From the NCBI GenBank assembly GCA_017447745.1, contig JAFSMW010000217.1:1-33952 (forward strand): 33,952 nucleotides of DNA, written 5' to 3'. The notes under the pieces were generated by a model. That model searched no databases. It saw only the letters and a program-made list of their open reading frames with translations, and was not told the DNA's origin. The position numbers and the translations under genes were made by a program. Below, piece by piece: positions 27,057 through 33,935 of the stretch. Source of the DNA: Thermoguttaceae bacterium. Lineage in GTDB: Bacteria; Planctomycetota; Planctomycetia; Pirellulales; Thermoguttaceae. Each line of letters begins with the position of its first letter. Positions within the stretch are counted from its first letter, which is position 1.

Positions 27057-27084
27057 TGTTAGCTTCTAGCTCCTGGCTTTTAGC
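27057..27084 (-). repeat. Heptamer repeat array in the sigma operon
   Basis: On the reverse strand four units follow one another: GCTAAAA, GCCAGGA, GCTAGAA, GCTAACA. They lie between the putative anti-sigma gene and the coiled-coil gene. Confidence 0.6.
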
Positions 27085-27094
27085 GCTCAATTGA

Positions 27095-27769
27095 TTAAAA
27101 TTTATCTAAATCGTTATACTGTGACATCTCGTATCCGACGGTTGTGTATTCCGCCATAGCAGACAGTTCCCAGCGGTCGCCGGAGTCTGCACTGAGGATG
27201 GAATTTGACAACGACGTCAGCTGCGTATCGTAGGCGTCGTCTTCGTCCCAGGCGAACTCGTCTTTTGTAACAGTCGATTCCGCCTTTGCAACGGTTGTTT
27301 GAGGTTGAGCCGGTTCTACAGACGGAGCCGGTTCAGTCGTCGACGCTCCGGTCGGGACGTTTGCGGTTGTATCTGTAACGTTTGTATTTTGAGCGACCTG
27401 ATTATCTGTCGAAATTGTAGACGACGCGTCAAACAGGCGCAGCGACCAGAATCCGCAGACGAGCATGATCGCAGCGCTGACGGTTCCGAGCGTTAAATAG
27501 TAGGAAAGCCGGGAACGGCGGGGTTTTTGCTCAATAGCAGGCTCAACGGCGGGCGCTGGCTTGAGATTGGCATTGGCGGGCAGATAGTCTTCGTCCTTTG
27601 CGTTTTCTATCAGCGAACCAAACCATTCCCAGGTCTGTTCCAGCGACTCCAGCTCCGCCATCTGGCTTTCAGACGCGTCGCTGGGGCATGGCTGACCGGT
27701 CGGCTTTTGAGTCGCCCATTCCAGCTGCTGTTGAGTCAATTCGACAGGAGAATCATTGGGGGTAGTCAT
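27095..27769 (-). CDS. Single-span membrane protein, putative anti-sigma factor
   Basis: The 224-residue protein has a cytoplasmic part of about 88 residues (LESLEQTWEWFGSLIENAKD), one membrane helix near 89-113 (SYYLTLGTVSAAIMLVCGFW) and a Thr/Ala/Pro-rich extracytoplasmic part ending in an acidic tail. The topology and a four-base ATGA overlap with the ECF sigma gene are typical of an anti-sigma factor. The zinc-binding H-X3-C-X2-C motif of ZAS-type anti-sigmas is absent. The call rests on context. Confidence 0.65.
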   Translation of the reverse strand: MTTPNDSPVELTQQQLEWATQKPTGQPCPSDASESQMAELESLEQTWEWFGSLIENAKDEDYLPANANLKPAPAVEPAIEQKPRRSRLSYYLTLGTVSAAIMLVCGFWSLRLFDASSTISTDNQVAQNTNVTDTTANVPTGASTTEPAPSVEPAQPQTTVAKAESTVTKDEFAWDEDDAYDTQLTSLSNSILSADSGDRWELSAMAEYTTVGYEMSQYNDLDKF

Positions 27770-28293
27770 GGTGTATTGCTCTTCTGCATAATATCGCGCA
27801 TTCTCGCCAAACCGCGACGAGCGTGACTGAGTACCGTGTTGAGCGGCAATTCTATTAAATCGGCAATTTCATTAAACTTCATTTCGCCGAAGTAACGCAG
27901 CGTGAGGACTTTCTTTTCGGCCTCGGAAAGCTGGTCAAGAACGGCGCTCAGCGTCGCGTTGAGTTCGGCTTGATGAATCTTTTGGGCTGGGTCGGAACTG
28001 GCGTCGACAGGGTCGATTGCCGTCCAGGTTTCGTCGTCAACGTTGACTTCCATAGACCGGCGGCGTTTGGCGTTGCAGACGACCCGATAGGCGATTTTCA
28101 TCAAATACGCCTTCGCTTCGCCCTGCTCGGTGTACAAATCCAAGCCTTTCCAAGCGTTTAGAAACACCTCCTGAGACAAGTCGTCCGCCACGTCGGCGCG
28201 ACGAACCATGCTCAGCAGGTATCCGCGAACCAGACCGCCGTATTGGGCAGTCCAGGTCGTTATCTGCTCGTTTTTCGCCTCTAAATCTGTCAT
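27766..28293 (-). CDS. ECF-type RNA polymerase sigma factor
   Basis: The 175-residue protein has sigma region 2 (YGGLVRGYLLSMVRRADVAD, DLSQEVFLNAWKGL, YLMKIAYRVVCNAKRRR) and region 4 (LDQLSEAEKKVLTLRYFGEM, FNEIADLIELPLNTVLSHAR). Such factors direct polymerase to envelope or stress genes and are usually held by the anti-sigma factor encoded next to them. The downstream membrane-protein gene overlaps by ATGA. A sigma70-like promoter lies just upstream; no self-like ECF promoter (AAC-X16-CGT) was recognised. Confidence 0.95.
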   Translation of the reverse strand: MTDLEAKNEQITTWTAQYGGLVRGYLLSMVRRADVADDLSQEVFLNAWKGLDLYTEQGEAKAYLMKIAYRVVCNAKRRRSMEVNVDDETWTAIDPVDASSDPAQKIHQAELNATLSAVLDQLSEAEKKVLTLRYFGEMKFNEIADLIELPLNTVLSHARRGLARMRDIMQKSNTP

Positions 28294-28324
28294 ATCGGCT
28301 TGGATTTACCGCCCCATTGCTATC

Positions 28325-28354
28325 ATTATACTACTAGAACAACGCACAAGGCAA
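28325..28354 (-). promoter_or_regulatory. Promoter of the ECF sigma operon
   Basis: On the reverse strand TTGCCT (28349-28354), an 18-base spacer, then TATAAT (28325-28330), about 30 bases before the ATG at 28293. The near-consensus -10 suggests vegetative transcription. Confidence 0.55.
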
Positions 28355-28463
28355 AATAATTGCAGAAAAACAGAAATTTTCAAGAAATTTTGACGCTATA
28401 CGTAAAAACCGAACGGCTTGCGCTCTAAAACGCAAGCAGTTCCCTCTCGATAAACCGTTAAAT

Positions 28464-29243
28464 TTACGGGAATTTTCGCTTTTTGACGTCTGAGACGTAG
28501 CCTTTTATGGCGTCAATTGCCGTTTGAGCCAGCGTTGCGTACTGTCGGGCGTGTTTCGGGACGAAGTCCGGATCCATGCCCAGCAGGTCGGTTACAACCA
28601 GAATCTGCCCGTCGCAGCCGATCCCGGAGCCGATTCCAATGGTCGGAATGGCGACTTGACGGGTAATCTTTTCCGCCAAGTTTGCTTCGACGCATTCCAG
28701 AACGACGGAAAACGCGCCGGCGTCGGCAACCGCATGAGCGTCTTTGAGCAAAGCCTCTTCCGCCTTTTGAATGGAGTACTTGCCCAAGTTGAGAATTTGC
28801 TGCGGTCGCAGACCGATATGCGCCATAACCGGGATTCCCGCCCTGACCAAAGCGGTGATTAGCGGAGCGTCCTCCCAAGTGGTTTCTACCTTGACGGCGT
28901 CGCAGCCGGTTTCTTTTATAACCCGAGCCGCTTGAGCCACGCCGTCTTCAATGCCGGTGTGCCCAAACGGAAACGTCATGTCGGCAACCACAAGAGGACG
29001 GGATTTTGCGTCGCATTTCTGCTTGGCGATTCTCGTAACAATTTCGGTATGATAAATCATTTCGTCCAGAGTTACGCTCAGCGTCGTCCCCTTGCCCTGA
29101 ATGACGTTCCCGAGGGAATCGCCGATGAGAATCGCGTCGATGCCCGCCGCGCAGCACCAAAGGGTCTGAGTGTAATCGTAAGCGGTGAGCATGGTAAGCG
29201 GCTCGCCGCTTTTCTTCTTTTCCAAAAATGATTTAATGTTCAT
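28464..29243 (-). CDS. panB: 3-methyl-2-oxobutanoate hydroxymethyltransferase
   Basis: From the ATG at 29243 the protein has 259 residues; a TTG 15 bases upstream is less likely. MLTAYDYTQ, ILIGDSLGNVIQGKGTT, DMTFPFG, VKVETTW, PVMAHIGLRPQ, ECVEA and TIGIGSGIGCDGQILVVTDLLG cover the PanB active site, including Mg-binding Asp residues. It makes ketopantoate in pantothenate synthesis, the pathway that feeds coaB/coaC elsewhere in the window. An AAAGG ribosome-binding site lies seven bases upstream. No panC is adjacent. Confidence 0.95.
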   Translation of the reverse strand: MNIKSFLEKKKSGEPLTMLTAYDYTQTLWCCAAGIDAILIGDSLGNVIQGKGTTLSVTLDEMIYHTEIVTRIAKQKCDAKSRPLVVADMTFPFGHTGIEDGVAQAARVIKETGCDAVKVETTWEDAPLITALVRAGIPVMAHIGLRPQQILNLGKYSIQKAEEALLKDAHAVADAGAFSVVLECVEANLAEKITRQVAIPTIGIGSGIGCDGQILVVTDLLGMDPDFVPKHARQYATLAQTAIDAIKGYVSDVKKRKFP

Positions 29244-29256
29244 AGGGTTGCCTTTC

Positions 29257-29273
29257 AAGTTGCGAGTTGCGAG
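29257..29273 (-). repeat. Heptamer repeat pair upstream of panB
   Basis: On the reverse strand CTCGCAA, CTCGCAA, then CTT, 13 bases before the panB ATG. Confidence 0.6.
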
Positions 29274-29280
29274 AGGATTC

Positions 29281-29351
29281 TAAGCGACCAACGGGAGCGA
29301 TTATAATACGTTTCGCGCGGTAGCGCGGTCTGGGAGCGGCGCCTCGCCGCC
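29281..29351. repeat. Dispersed repeat Q, copy 1
   Basis: This 71-base unit begins taagcgaccaacgggagcg and ends ggcgcctcgccgcc. It recurs with few changes at 32629-32697. It lies 43 bases downstream of the Tat-exported dehydrogenase gene. The core gcgaccaacgggagcg is also in the right end of the MITE-like element (reverse strand). Confidence 0.8.
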
Positions 29352-29362
29352 GCTTGCGTCAA

Positions 29363-29397
29363 CTCCTCACTCCTCACTCCTAATTCCTAACTTCTAT
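29363..29397 (+). repeat. Heptamer repeat array touching a stop codon
   Basis: Units CTCCTCA, CTCCTCA, CTCCTAA, TTCCTAA, CTTCTAT. The minus-strand TAG stop of the dehydrogenase gene (29394-29396) lies in the last unit. Confidence 0.75.
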
Positions 29398-30647
29398 AGC
29401 GTCCACGGCTCTCTCATTGGACGCGAAACCATAGCCGATTGTTCCGGCGTCGGGTTGACCAGTTCCCGTTTTTTCGGATCCCAGACGACTTTACTCTGCG
29501 TTCGGACGGCGATGTCGCACAGGTGCGAAATCGTATCGCTTCGGACGGCGTCTCTGAGACAGGAAACCGGAGTCCGGTCGAATCGAACCGCGTCGACAAA
29601 GTTCTGGGCGTGATTTGTACTGACGGTCAGAATCGAGTTTCTCAAGTCCGGATTAGCAATCAGGTCGGGAGAACTCGCTTTCAGACCGGCGCGGTAGACG
29701 TCGATCCAGTCGCCGTTCTCGCCGATGAACTTGGTGGAGTCCCGATTCGTCGCGACGAACTTAACTTTGACGTCCCCGAGCATGATGTTCATGTCCCAGT
29801 CGTAAACAGTATTATACAACGGTTCGCCGATTTTACCAGTACCTTCGACGGTAACCAGGCCAGAAAGGTCAGCGTCGCTTCCCCAAACCATGATGTCGAG
29901 CGGGTGAGCGCCCCAGCCGCCGAGGTATCCGATAGACTGATCGTAAATCCAGTACGTGCCGTTGGGTCGGCAGCGATCGGCGCAGTACGGAACCTTCGGA
30001 GCTGGACCGAGCCAGCGATCGTACCCGTCTTCGCCCAAATCTTCCGGAATCGGGCAAGGGGTCGGGTTCCCGCCGGTTCCTCCGTTGGGAGAATAAACTT
30101 CGATTTCCTTGATCTTGCCGATTCTTCCCTGACGAACCATTTCACAGCCGATCAGACAGTTGGTCATAGACCGCTGCTGCGTTCCGTACTGGAAATGAAC
30201 CTTGTTTTCCGCAAAGACCTTTTCGCATGACAGAACCTGCTGCAGGGTCAATCCGAGCGGCTTTTCAACATAGCAGGACTTCTTCGCCCGGGCGGCGTAA
30301 AGAGCGATCGGAACATGCCAGTGGTCAGGCGTGCAGACGGTAACGGCGTCAATCGACGGATTAGCCAGAATCTCCTGGAAGTCAAAATACGCTTTCCCGC
30401 CGCAGACTTGCGCTGAACGCTCCCGGCGGCTCTTGTAACAGTCCGCTACAGCAACCACCTGAGCGTTAGAACAGCCCAGCATGCCGCGGAACACCTGTCC
30501 GCCGCGTCCGCCAACGCCAATCGCGCCGATGTTGACGCGTTCGGAAGCCGCCGCCTTTTCGTCGTCTCCAAGGCAGGAAGAAGGAATCAATAACGGGGAA
30601 CTGACGCCAGCGGCAGCCAGGAATTTTACAAAGTCTCTTCGTTTCAT
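29394..30647 (-). CDS. Tat-exported Gfo/Idh/MocA-family dehydrogenase
   Basis: I place the start at the ATG at 30647, giving 417 residues beginning MKRRDFVKFLAAAGVSS, a twin-arginine signal (R-R-X-F-X-K). A longer upstream frame exists only because it reads through heptamer repeats. The Rossmann start is IGAIGVGGRGGQ, with EKPLG at 128-132 and a WGAHPLDIMVWGSD segment holding a possible catalytic His. Tat export suggests folding with NAD(P) before transport. Such proteins are common in planctomycetes and usually act on glycans; the substrate is unknown. A repeat-borne promoter lies upstream. Confidence 0.92.
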   Translation of the reverse strand: MKRRDFVKFLAAAGVSSPLLIPSSCLGDDEKAAASERVNIGAIGVGGRGGQVFRGMLGCSNAQVVAVADCYKSRRERSAQVCGGKAYFDFQEILANPSIDAVTVCTPDHWHVPIALYAARAKKSCYVEKPLGLTLQQVLSCEKVFAENKVHFQYGTQQRSMTNCLIGCEMVRQGRIGKIKEIEVYSPNGGTGGNPTPCPIPEDLGEDGYDRWLGPAPKVPYCADRCRPNGTYWIYDQSIGYLGGWGAHPLDIMVWGSDADLSGLVTVEGTGKIGEPLYNTVYDWDMNIMLGDVKVKFVATNRDSTKFIGENGDWIDVYRAGLKASSPDLIANPDLRNSILTVSTNHAQNFVDAVRFDRTPVSCLRDAVRSDTISHLCDIAVRTQSKVVWDPKKRELVNPTPEQSAMVSRPMREPWTL

Positions 30648-30660
30648 AATAGGATAATTA

Positions 30661-30712
30661 GTTAGTGGTTGAGTGTGTAGGGAGTAACGAGAGGCGAGTT
30701 GCGAGTTGCGAG
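30661..30712 (-). repeat. Heptamer repeat array upstream of the dehydrogenase gene
   Basis: On the reverse strand CTCGCAA, CTCGCAA, CTCGCCT, CTCGTTA, CTCCCTA (30712 to 30678), then less regular units to 30661, 14 bases before the ATG. Confidence 0.75.
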
Positions 30713-30780
30713 AAAACGCAAGGCGCCTCACAATATATTTATCTTGATTTAGGGATATAGCATTGTCCCCTTTATGTAAG

Positions 30781-30875
30781 TAATTGTACCCGATTAGAAA
30801 TTGAATTGCAAGGGATAGTATTTACAAAAATCAACAATGTTGAAAATTGAAAGTTGAGAGCGAATTTTGCGGGAT
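30781..30875. repeat. Promoter-bearing dispersed repeat, copy A
   Basis: This 95-base segment matches 33842-33935 with about six differences including one indel. It carries a minus-strand promoter and a short period-7 run (TTGAAAA, TTGAAAG, TTGAGAG). It ends 134 bases upstream of the dehydrogenase ATG. Confidence 0.88.
30783..30811 (-). promoter_or_regulatory. Promoter in repeat A
   Basis: On the reverse strand TTGCAA (30806-30811), a 17-base spacer, then TACAAT (30783-30788), pointing at the dehydrogenase gene. The elements are identical in repeat B. Confidence 0.6.
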
Positions 30876-30897
30876 AGAAGCCGCTTGCGTTTCGGAG

Positions 30898-30935
30898 GGT
30901 CGACGTCCTCGTCGACCGCAGGCGTCCCCGCCTGC
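30898..30935. repeat. Two adjacent perfect hairpins with a shared loop sequence
   Basis: ggtcgac-gtcctc-gtcgacc (30898-30917) is followed directly by gcaggc-gtcccc-gcctgc (30918-30935). A third hairpin with the same gtcccc loop and an unrelated stem is at 32339-32358. Confidence 0.7.
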
Positions 30936-30994
30936 CAATGGATCAACGTCCCGGAGACAATTCCGTTGAGTCCGGCTCGCGCCAGTCCCCTGCC

Positions 30995-31190
30995 GCACAA
31001 CCGCGTAGCGGTTGAATGTTTCTAGCCGTGGTTGAAACTCACGGAAAATGAAAGGCGGTAACGGAGCGACCCTCGGGAGCGTTGTTACGCTTAGGCGAGC
31101 CACGGGTGTAAACCCGTGGGTGTGAGCGAAGCGAACGTAGTTACACTTTCTTAACAACCGCATAGCGGTAGAATATGTTTAGCTGCGGAG
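30995..31190. repeat. Mosaic of MITE-like repeat copies
   Basis: Contains aaccgc-gta-gcggtt near 31000, the TIR-like tgaaaggcggtaacg (31049-31063), a ccacggg/cccgtgg palindrome near 31099, agcgaagcgaacg near 31128 and a second aaccgc-ata-gcggt near 31158. The parts match the 26115-26298 element in both orientations. This fills the gene-free stretch 30936-31200; no gene is seen. Confidence 0.55.
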
Positions 31191-31203
31191 TTTAACCCTC
31201 TGG

Positions 31204-31243
31204 CAACCTTTTTATCAAAAAATCAACCTTTTTATCAAAAAAT
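31204..31243 (+). repeat. 20-base perfect tandem duplication
   Basis: caacctttttatcaaaaaat occurs twice without a gap, just before the promoter of the SUMF1-domain gene. Confidence 0.85.
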
Positions 31244-31256
31244 CCATTCTGCTGTC

Positions 31257-31285
31257 TTGCTTTCTCCTTTGCAATCTTGTACAAT
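31257..31285 (+). promoter_or_regulatory. Promoter of the SUMF1-domain gene
   Basis: TTGCTT (31257-31262), a 17-base spacer, then TACAAT (31280-31285). The -10 is the same as in the repeat A and B promoters. The leader is about 30 bases. Confidence 0.6.
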
Positions 31286-31320
31286 AACAAAAAAGTTAAT
31301 TGTTAGCACAGGAGAATTAT

Positions 31321-32139
31321 ATGAAGAGAGTGTTAATAGCGTCTGTTTTGGGGTTATTGCTGATTTCGGGAACGCTGATTTTGGTTCAGACACTTGCGCC
31401 TGTTCAGAATTCCTCTTTGGACTCGCCCGGTACAAAAGCTGGTGAGAAAAGAACCATAACCGTCTACGGCGTCGTGTTTGCTTTTCGATGGTGCCCGTCG
31501 GGCACGTTCAAAACGGGGTATGAAGATGACGCTCAGCATCAAGTAACGCTAACCAAAGGTTTCTGGATGATGGAAACGGAGGTAACGCAAAAGCAGTGGA
31601 AAGCGGTTATGAGAACCAATCCGAGTTCCTTCAAAGGCGACGATTTGCCGGTTGAGAACATTTCATGGAACGATTGTCAGGAATTTTGCAAGAAAACAGG
31701 ATTCCAGCTTCCCACGGAAGCACAATGGGAATATGCGTGCCGAGCGGACAGTACGAGTGCGTATTTTTGGGGAAACGCTTTGAATGGAGATAAGGCGAAC
31801 TGCAATGGCAATTATCCATTCGGGACTACAACCAAAGGAAAATATTTTGGAAAGACAACGCCAGTTGGCTGTTACGAAGCTAATGCTTGGGGCTTGTTTG
31901 ACATGCACGGTAACGTGTGGGAATGGTGTACTGATTATTGGAACAATGATTATCCAAGCGGGAGTGTAACAGATCCGGCTGGACCTTCGAATGGCTCCAC
32001 CCGCGTCAACCGCGGCGGTTGCTGGGACAGCGACGCCGGACTCTGTCGGTCAGCGTTTCGTTACTGCAACTATCCGGAATACCGGGGCAGTGACGTGGGC
32101 TTCCGTTGCGTTAGGTCAATAACCCGTCCGGAAATTTAG
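31321..32139 (+). CDS. Membrane-anchored SUMF1/FGE-domain protein
   Basis: From the ATG at 31321 (ribosome-binding site GGAG, seven bases away) the protein has 272 residues; a TTG start 21 bases earlier is less likely. An N-terminal helix (LIASVLGLLLISGTLILVQT) is followed by the formylglycine-generating-enzyme fold: FWMMETEVTQKQW, LPVENISWNDCQEFC, LPTEAQWEYACRA, GLFDMHGNVWEWC, RVNRGGCWDSDAG and GSDVGFRCV. The active-site Cys pair of true FGE (in GGSYMCHRSYC of human SUMF1) is not conserved, so it is more likely a binding or structural member, common in planctomycetes, than a sulfatase-activating enzyme. Confidence 0.9.
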   Translation: MKRVLIASVLGLLLISGTLILVQTLAPVQNSSLDSPGTKAGEKRTITVYGVVFAFRWCPSGTFKTGYEDDAQHQVTLTKGFWMMETEVTQKQWKAVMRTNPSSFKGDDLPVENISWNDCQEFCKKTGFQLPTEAQWEYACRADSTSAYFWGNALNGDKANCNGNYPFGTTTKGKYFGKTTPVGCYEANAWGLFDMHGNVWEWCTDYWNNDYPSGSVTDPAGPSNGSTRVNRGGCWDSDAGLCRSAFRYCNYPEYRGSDVGFRCVRSITRPEI

Positions 32140-32155
32140 CGAATGTTTCGATTAA

Positions 32156-32286
32156 TGGAAGACGGTAATGGAAAAGAATATTAATCTTCCGCGAGAACCG
32201 TATAGCGGTTCAATATCAGTAGTCGTGGGTTTCAACCCACGGAGTGCTGAAACGAACGGAATTACGCATTCGCCGTTAGGCGAATG
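32156..32286. repeat. MITE-like repeat copy, partial
   Basis: Aligns with the left part of 26115-26298: ggaagacggtaatgg in place of the TIR, gaaccg-tata-cggttc, then tcgtgggttt-caacccacgg and gaacggaattacgc. A closing attcgcc-gtta-ggcgaat hairpin follows. It begins 17 bases after the SUMF1-domain stop codon. Confidence 0.6.
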
Positions 32287-32297
32287 AAAAGTTCGAT

Positions 32298-32590
32298 GTG
32301 TGCATATCAAAACGACGAAGCCGAAAACCTTCACGGATGGACTCCGTCCCCGGAGTCCTTCTTGACGGCTGCGCCGTCAAGCATTTTTCTTTTGCGGACT
32401 TACGTCCGCGATCCAGAAAGGTATTCGGCTACGTAAATGGTTTTGAGCGGGGCGGGGAGGATACGGCGAGCGACACGCCCGCGAATCGGACCAACCTGTG
32501 CGTGGCTAACAATTTGGCGAGCTTCGCTCGCTTGAAAAAACTTTCGGTCGTCAGCAAGCTGGCTCCCTTTTAGGGAAGTTTTTTCAAGTT
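32298..32590 (+). other. Highly structured gene-free segment (candidate RNA or MITE)
   Basis: A long-range stem pairs 32319-32331 with 32418-32430 (12 of 13 positions). It encloses three perfect hairpins: ggactcc/ggagtcc (32339-32358), cttgacgg/ccgtcaag (32361-32381) and gcggac/gtccgc (32394-32409). After it come gcgagc-ttc-gctcgc (32517-32531) and a perfect 13-base stem joining 32531-32543 to 32576-32588. A 91-codon plus-strand ORF runs through the palindromes and looks accidental. The strand is unknown. Confidence 0.4.
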
Positions 32591-32628
32591 TAATTTATGA
32601 GGGGAAAACCTTAGTTTTATCGAAAACT

Positions 32629-32697
32629 TAAGCGACCAACGGGAGCGAGTATCGGCAAACGCGCGGCAGCGCGGACTGGGAGCGGCGCCTCGCCGCC
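32629..32697. repeat. Dispersed repeat Q, copy 2
   Basis: This 69-base relative of 29281-29351 has the same ends and two short differing stretches. It lies 101 bases downstream of the ThuA-like gene, in the same relation to that gene as copy 1 to the dehydrogenase. A 9-base period run (aatccgttt, aatccgtaa, aatccgtgt) follows near 32706. Confidence 0.8.
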
Positions 32698-32776
32698 AAT
32701 CGGTGAAAATCCGTTTAATCCGTAAAATCCGTGTGCGGACTGACCCGCTCACAACCAACGCGCGGCGCCTCGCCAT

Positions 32777-32800
32777 CTCGCAACTCGCTACTCGCAACTA
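32777..32800 (+). repeat. Heptamer repeat array touching a stop codon
   Basis: Units CTCGCAA, CTCGCTA, CTCGCAA, then CTA. The minus-strand TAG of the ThuA-like gene (32798-32800) is the CTA that would start the next unit. Confidence 0.75.
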
Positions 32801-33712
32801 AAAATGCGCGATCGCCGCGTTCGGGCAGGCGGTTTTTATGTTGGGGGTTAAGTCCGTGGAAATCTTGCCAGTTACAAGCAGGAGCAGGTCGCTGGAAACG
32901 TTTTGAATAAACGGGTTGTCCCATTGCTGCGGACCGTGTCCAAAGGCGGAATAGGCGGAAACGCCCTTTCCTTCTTTTCGCGCCCAGACGACCGGGAACG
33001 GCGGACGGCTGTAACAGTCGCCTTTCATCCCGTCTGTGTTGAGCGTCAAGATGACGTGCATGTCCGGGTTGAGGTTTTTCAGGCAGTACCATTCTTCAAA
33101 AACTCGATACTTCTTTTCCGGAATGGCTTTCAAACACGGCAGCTCGACCGGGTCGGCAAAGACAACCTCGGCTTCCTGCTGCGGTCCGTGGATGATAAAC
33201 TGCCCGCCAACCAGCTTGGTAAACGGAGTAATAATTTCCACCGGGTCGTTGGCGTAGATTTCTTCAGTCGCTTTGCTGACGTACGCCGTTCCGTTACAGC
33301 GCCACGAATCGGTCGTCGGATGGAGCGACAGCAACCCCACTCCGGCGCGAACGGCGTCGACCAGCTTTTCCTGCGTCCCAGCTGGAACCGGGTTCCCGGG
33401 ACAGCGCGGGTTGCGGACATACAAATCTCCGCTCGTATACAGAATAATCGCGCTGTACTGCGTCAGGTCATCCGCAAAGACGTTTCCGTCTTTCGTACAA
33501 ACGACGTCCAAACCGTTCTTTTCGCCGAACGCTTTGAAAAACGACCCGCATTTACCGGGCTTGCCGTCAACGTCGCGAGTCGGCTCGTGAATGTACCCGG
33601 AACTATAATCGTAGTACAGAACTTTCTTTTTAGACTCTTGAGCCAACAGTGGGATTCCAAATGTCAGCGCGCTGGAAAGAGCCGTCCATTTTAAAAATTG
33701 TCGCCGTTTCAT
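32798..33712 (-). CDS. Tat-exported ThuA-like (glutamine amidotransferase fold) protein
   Basis: The 304-residue protein begins MKRRQFLKWTALSSALTFG, a twin-arginine signal with cleavage likely after LLAQ. The ThuA fold follows: KVLYYDYSSGYIHEPTRD, YSAIILYTSGDLY, AVRAGVGLLSLHPTTDSW, GGQFIIHGPQQEAEVVF, FEEWYCLKNLNPDMHVIL, FPVVWARKEGKGVSAYSAFG and HGPQQWDNP. ThuA proteins are linked to disaccharide use, and planctomycetes have many exported ones; the reaction is not established here. It matches the upstream dehydrogenase gene in signal type and in its flanking repeats. Confidence 0.88.
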   Translation of the reverse strand: MKRRQFLKWTALSSALTFGIPLLAQESKKKVLYYDYSSGYIHEPTRDVDGKPGKCGSFFKAFGEKNGLDVVCTKDGNVFADDLTQYSAIILYTSGDLYVRNPRCPGNPVPAGTQEKLVDAVRAGVGLLSLHPTTDSWRCNGTAYVSKATEEIYANDPVEIITPFTKLVGGQFIIHGPQQEAEVVFADPVELPCLKAIPEKKYRVFEEWYCLKNLNPDMHVILTLNTDGMKGDCYSRPPFPVVWARKEGKGVSAYSAFGHGPQQWDNPFIQNVSSDLLLLVTGKISTDLTPNIKTACPNAAIAHF

Positions 33713-33735
33713 GATTGGGAAGTAGGAAAGATTGG

Positions 33736-33800
33736 AAGGCGGTAATGGAGTGAGCGCAGCGAACGGAATTACGCATTCGCCGTCAGGCGAACAGGAAATA
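33736..33800. repeat. MITE-like repeat copy, short
   Basis: Begins with a TIR variant (ggaaggcggtaatgg), continues gagcgcagcgaacggaattac and ends in the attcgcc-gtca-ggcgaac hairpin. It lies 24 bases upstream of the ThuA-like ATG. Confidence 0.55.
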
Positions 33801-33841
33801 GAACGCCTCGCTCTTAGGAGGTTACAACCCCTTTACATCTC

Positions 33842-33935
33842 TAATTGTACCCTATTAGAAATTGAATTGCAAGGGATATAATTTACAAAAATCAACAATG
33901 TTGAAAATTGAAAGTCGAGAGCAATTTTGTGGGAT
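33842..33935. repeat. Promoter-bearing dispersed repeat, copy B
   Basis: Second copy of the 30781-30875 segment, near identical. It ends 130 bases upstream of the ThuA-like ATG and continues toward the window edge. Confidence 0.88.
33844..33872 (-). promoter_or_regulatory. Promoter in repeat B
   Basis: On the reverse strand TTGCAA (33867-33872), a 17-base spacer, then TACAAT (33844-33849), pointing at the ThuA-like gene. Confidence 0.6.

Noticed and set aside
30648-30731. Longer start for the Tat-exported dehydrogenase (extra 28 codons)
   Set aside because: The extension is translated heptamer repeat and would bury the twin-arginine signal; the ATG at 30647 is preferred.
32298-32573. 91-codon plus-strand ORF after the SUMF1-domain gene
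   Set aside because: It runs through a series of perfect hairpins, has no ribosome-binding site and resembles no protein I know.
29363-32800. CRISPR array
   Set aside because: The repeats are 7-base tandems or dispersed palindromes, with no regular repeat-spacer alternation and no cas genes.
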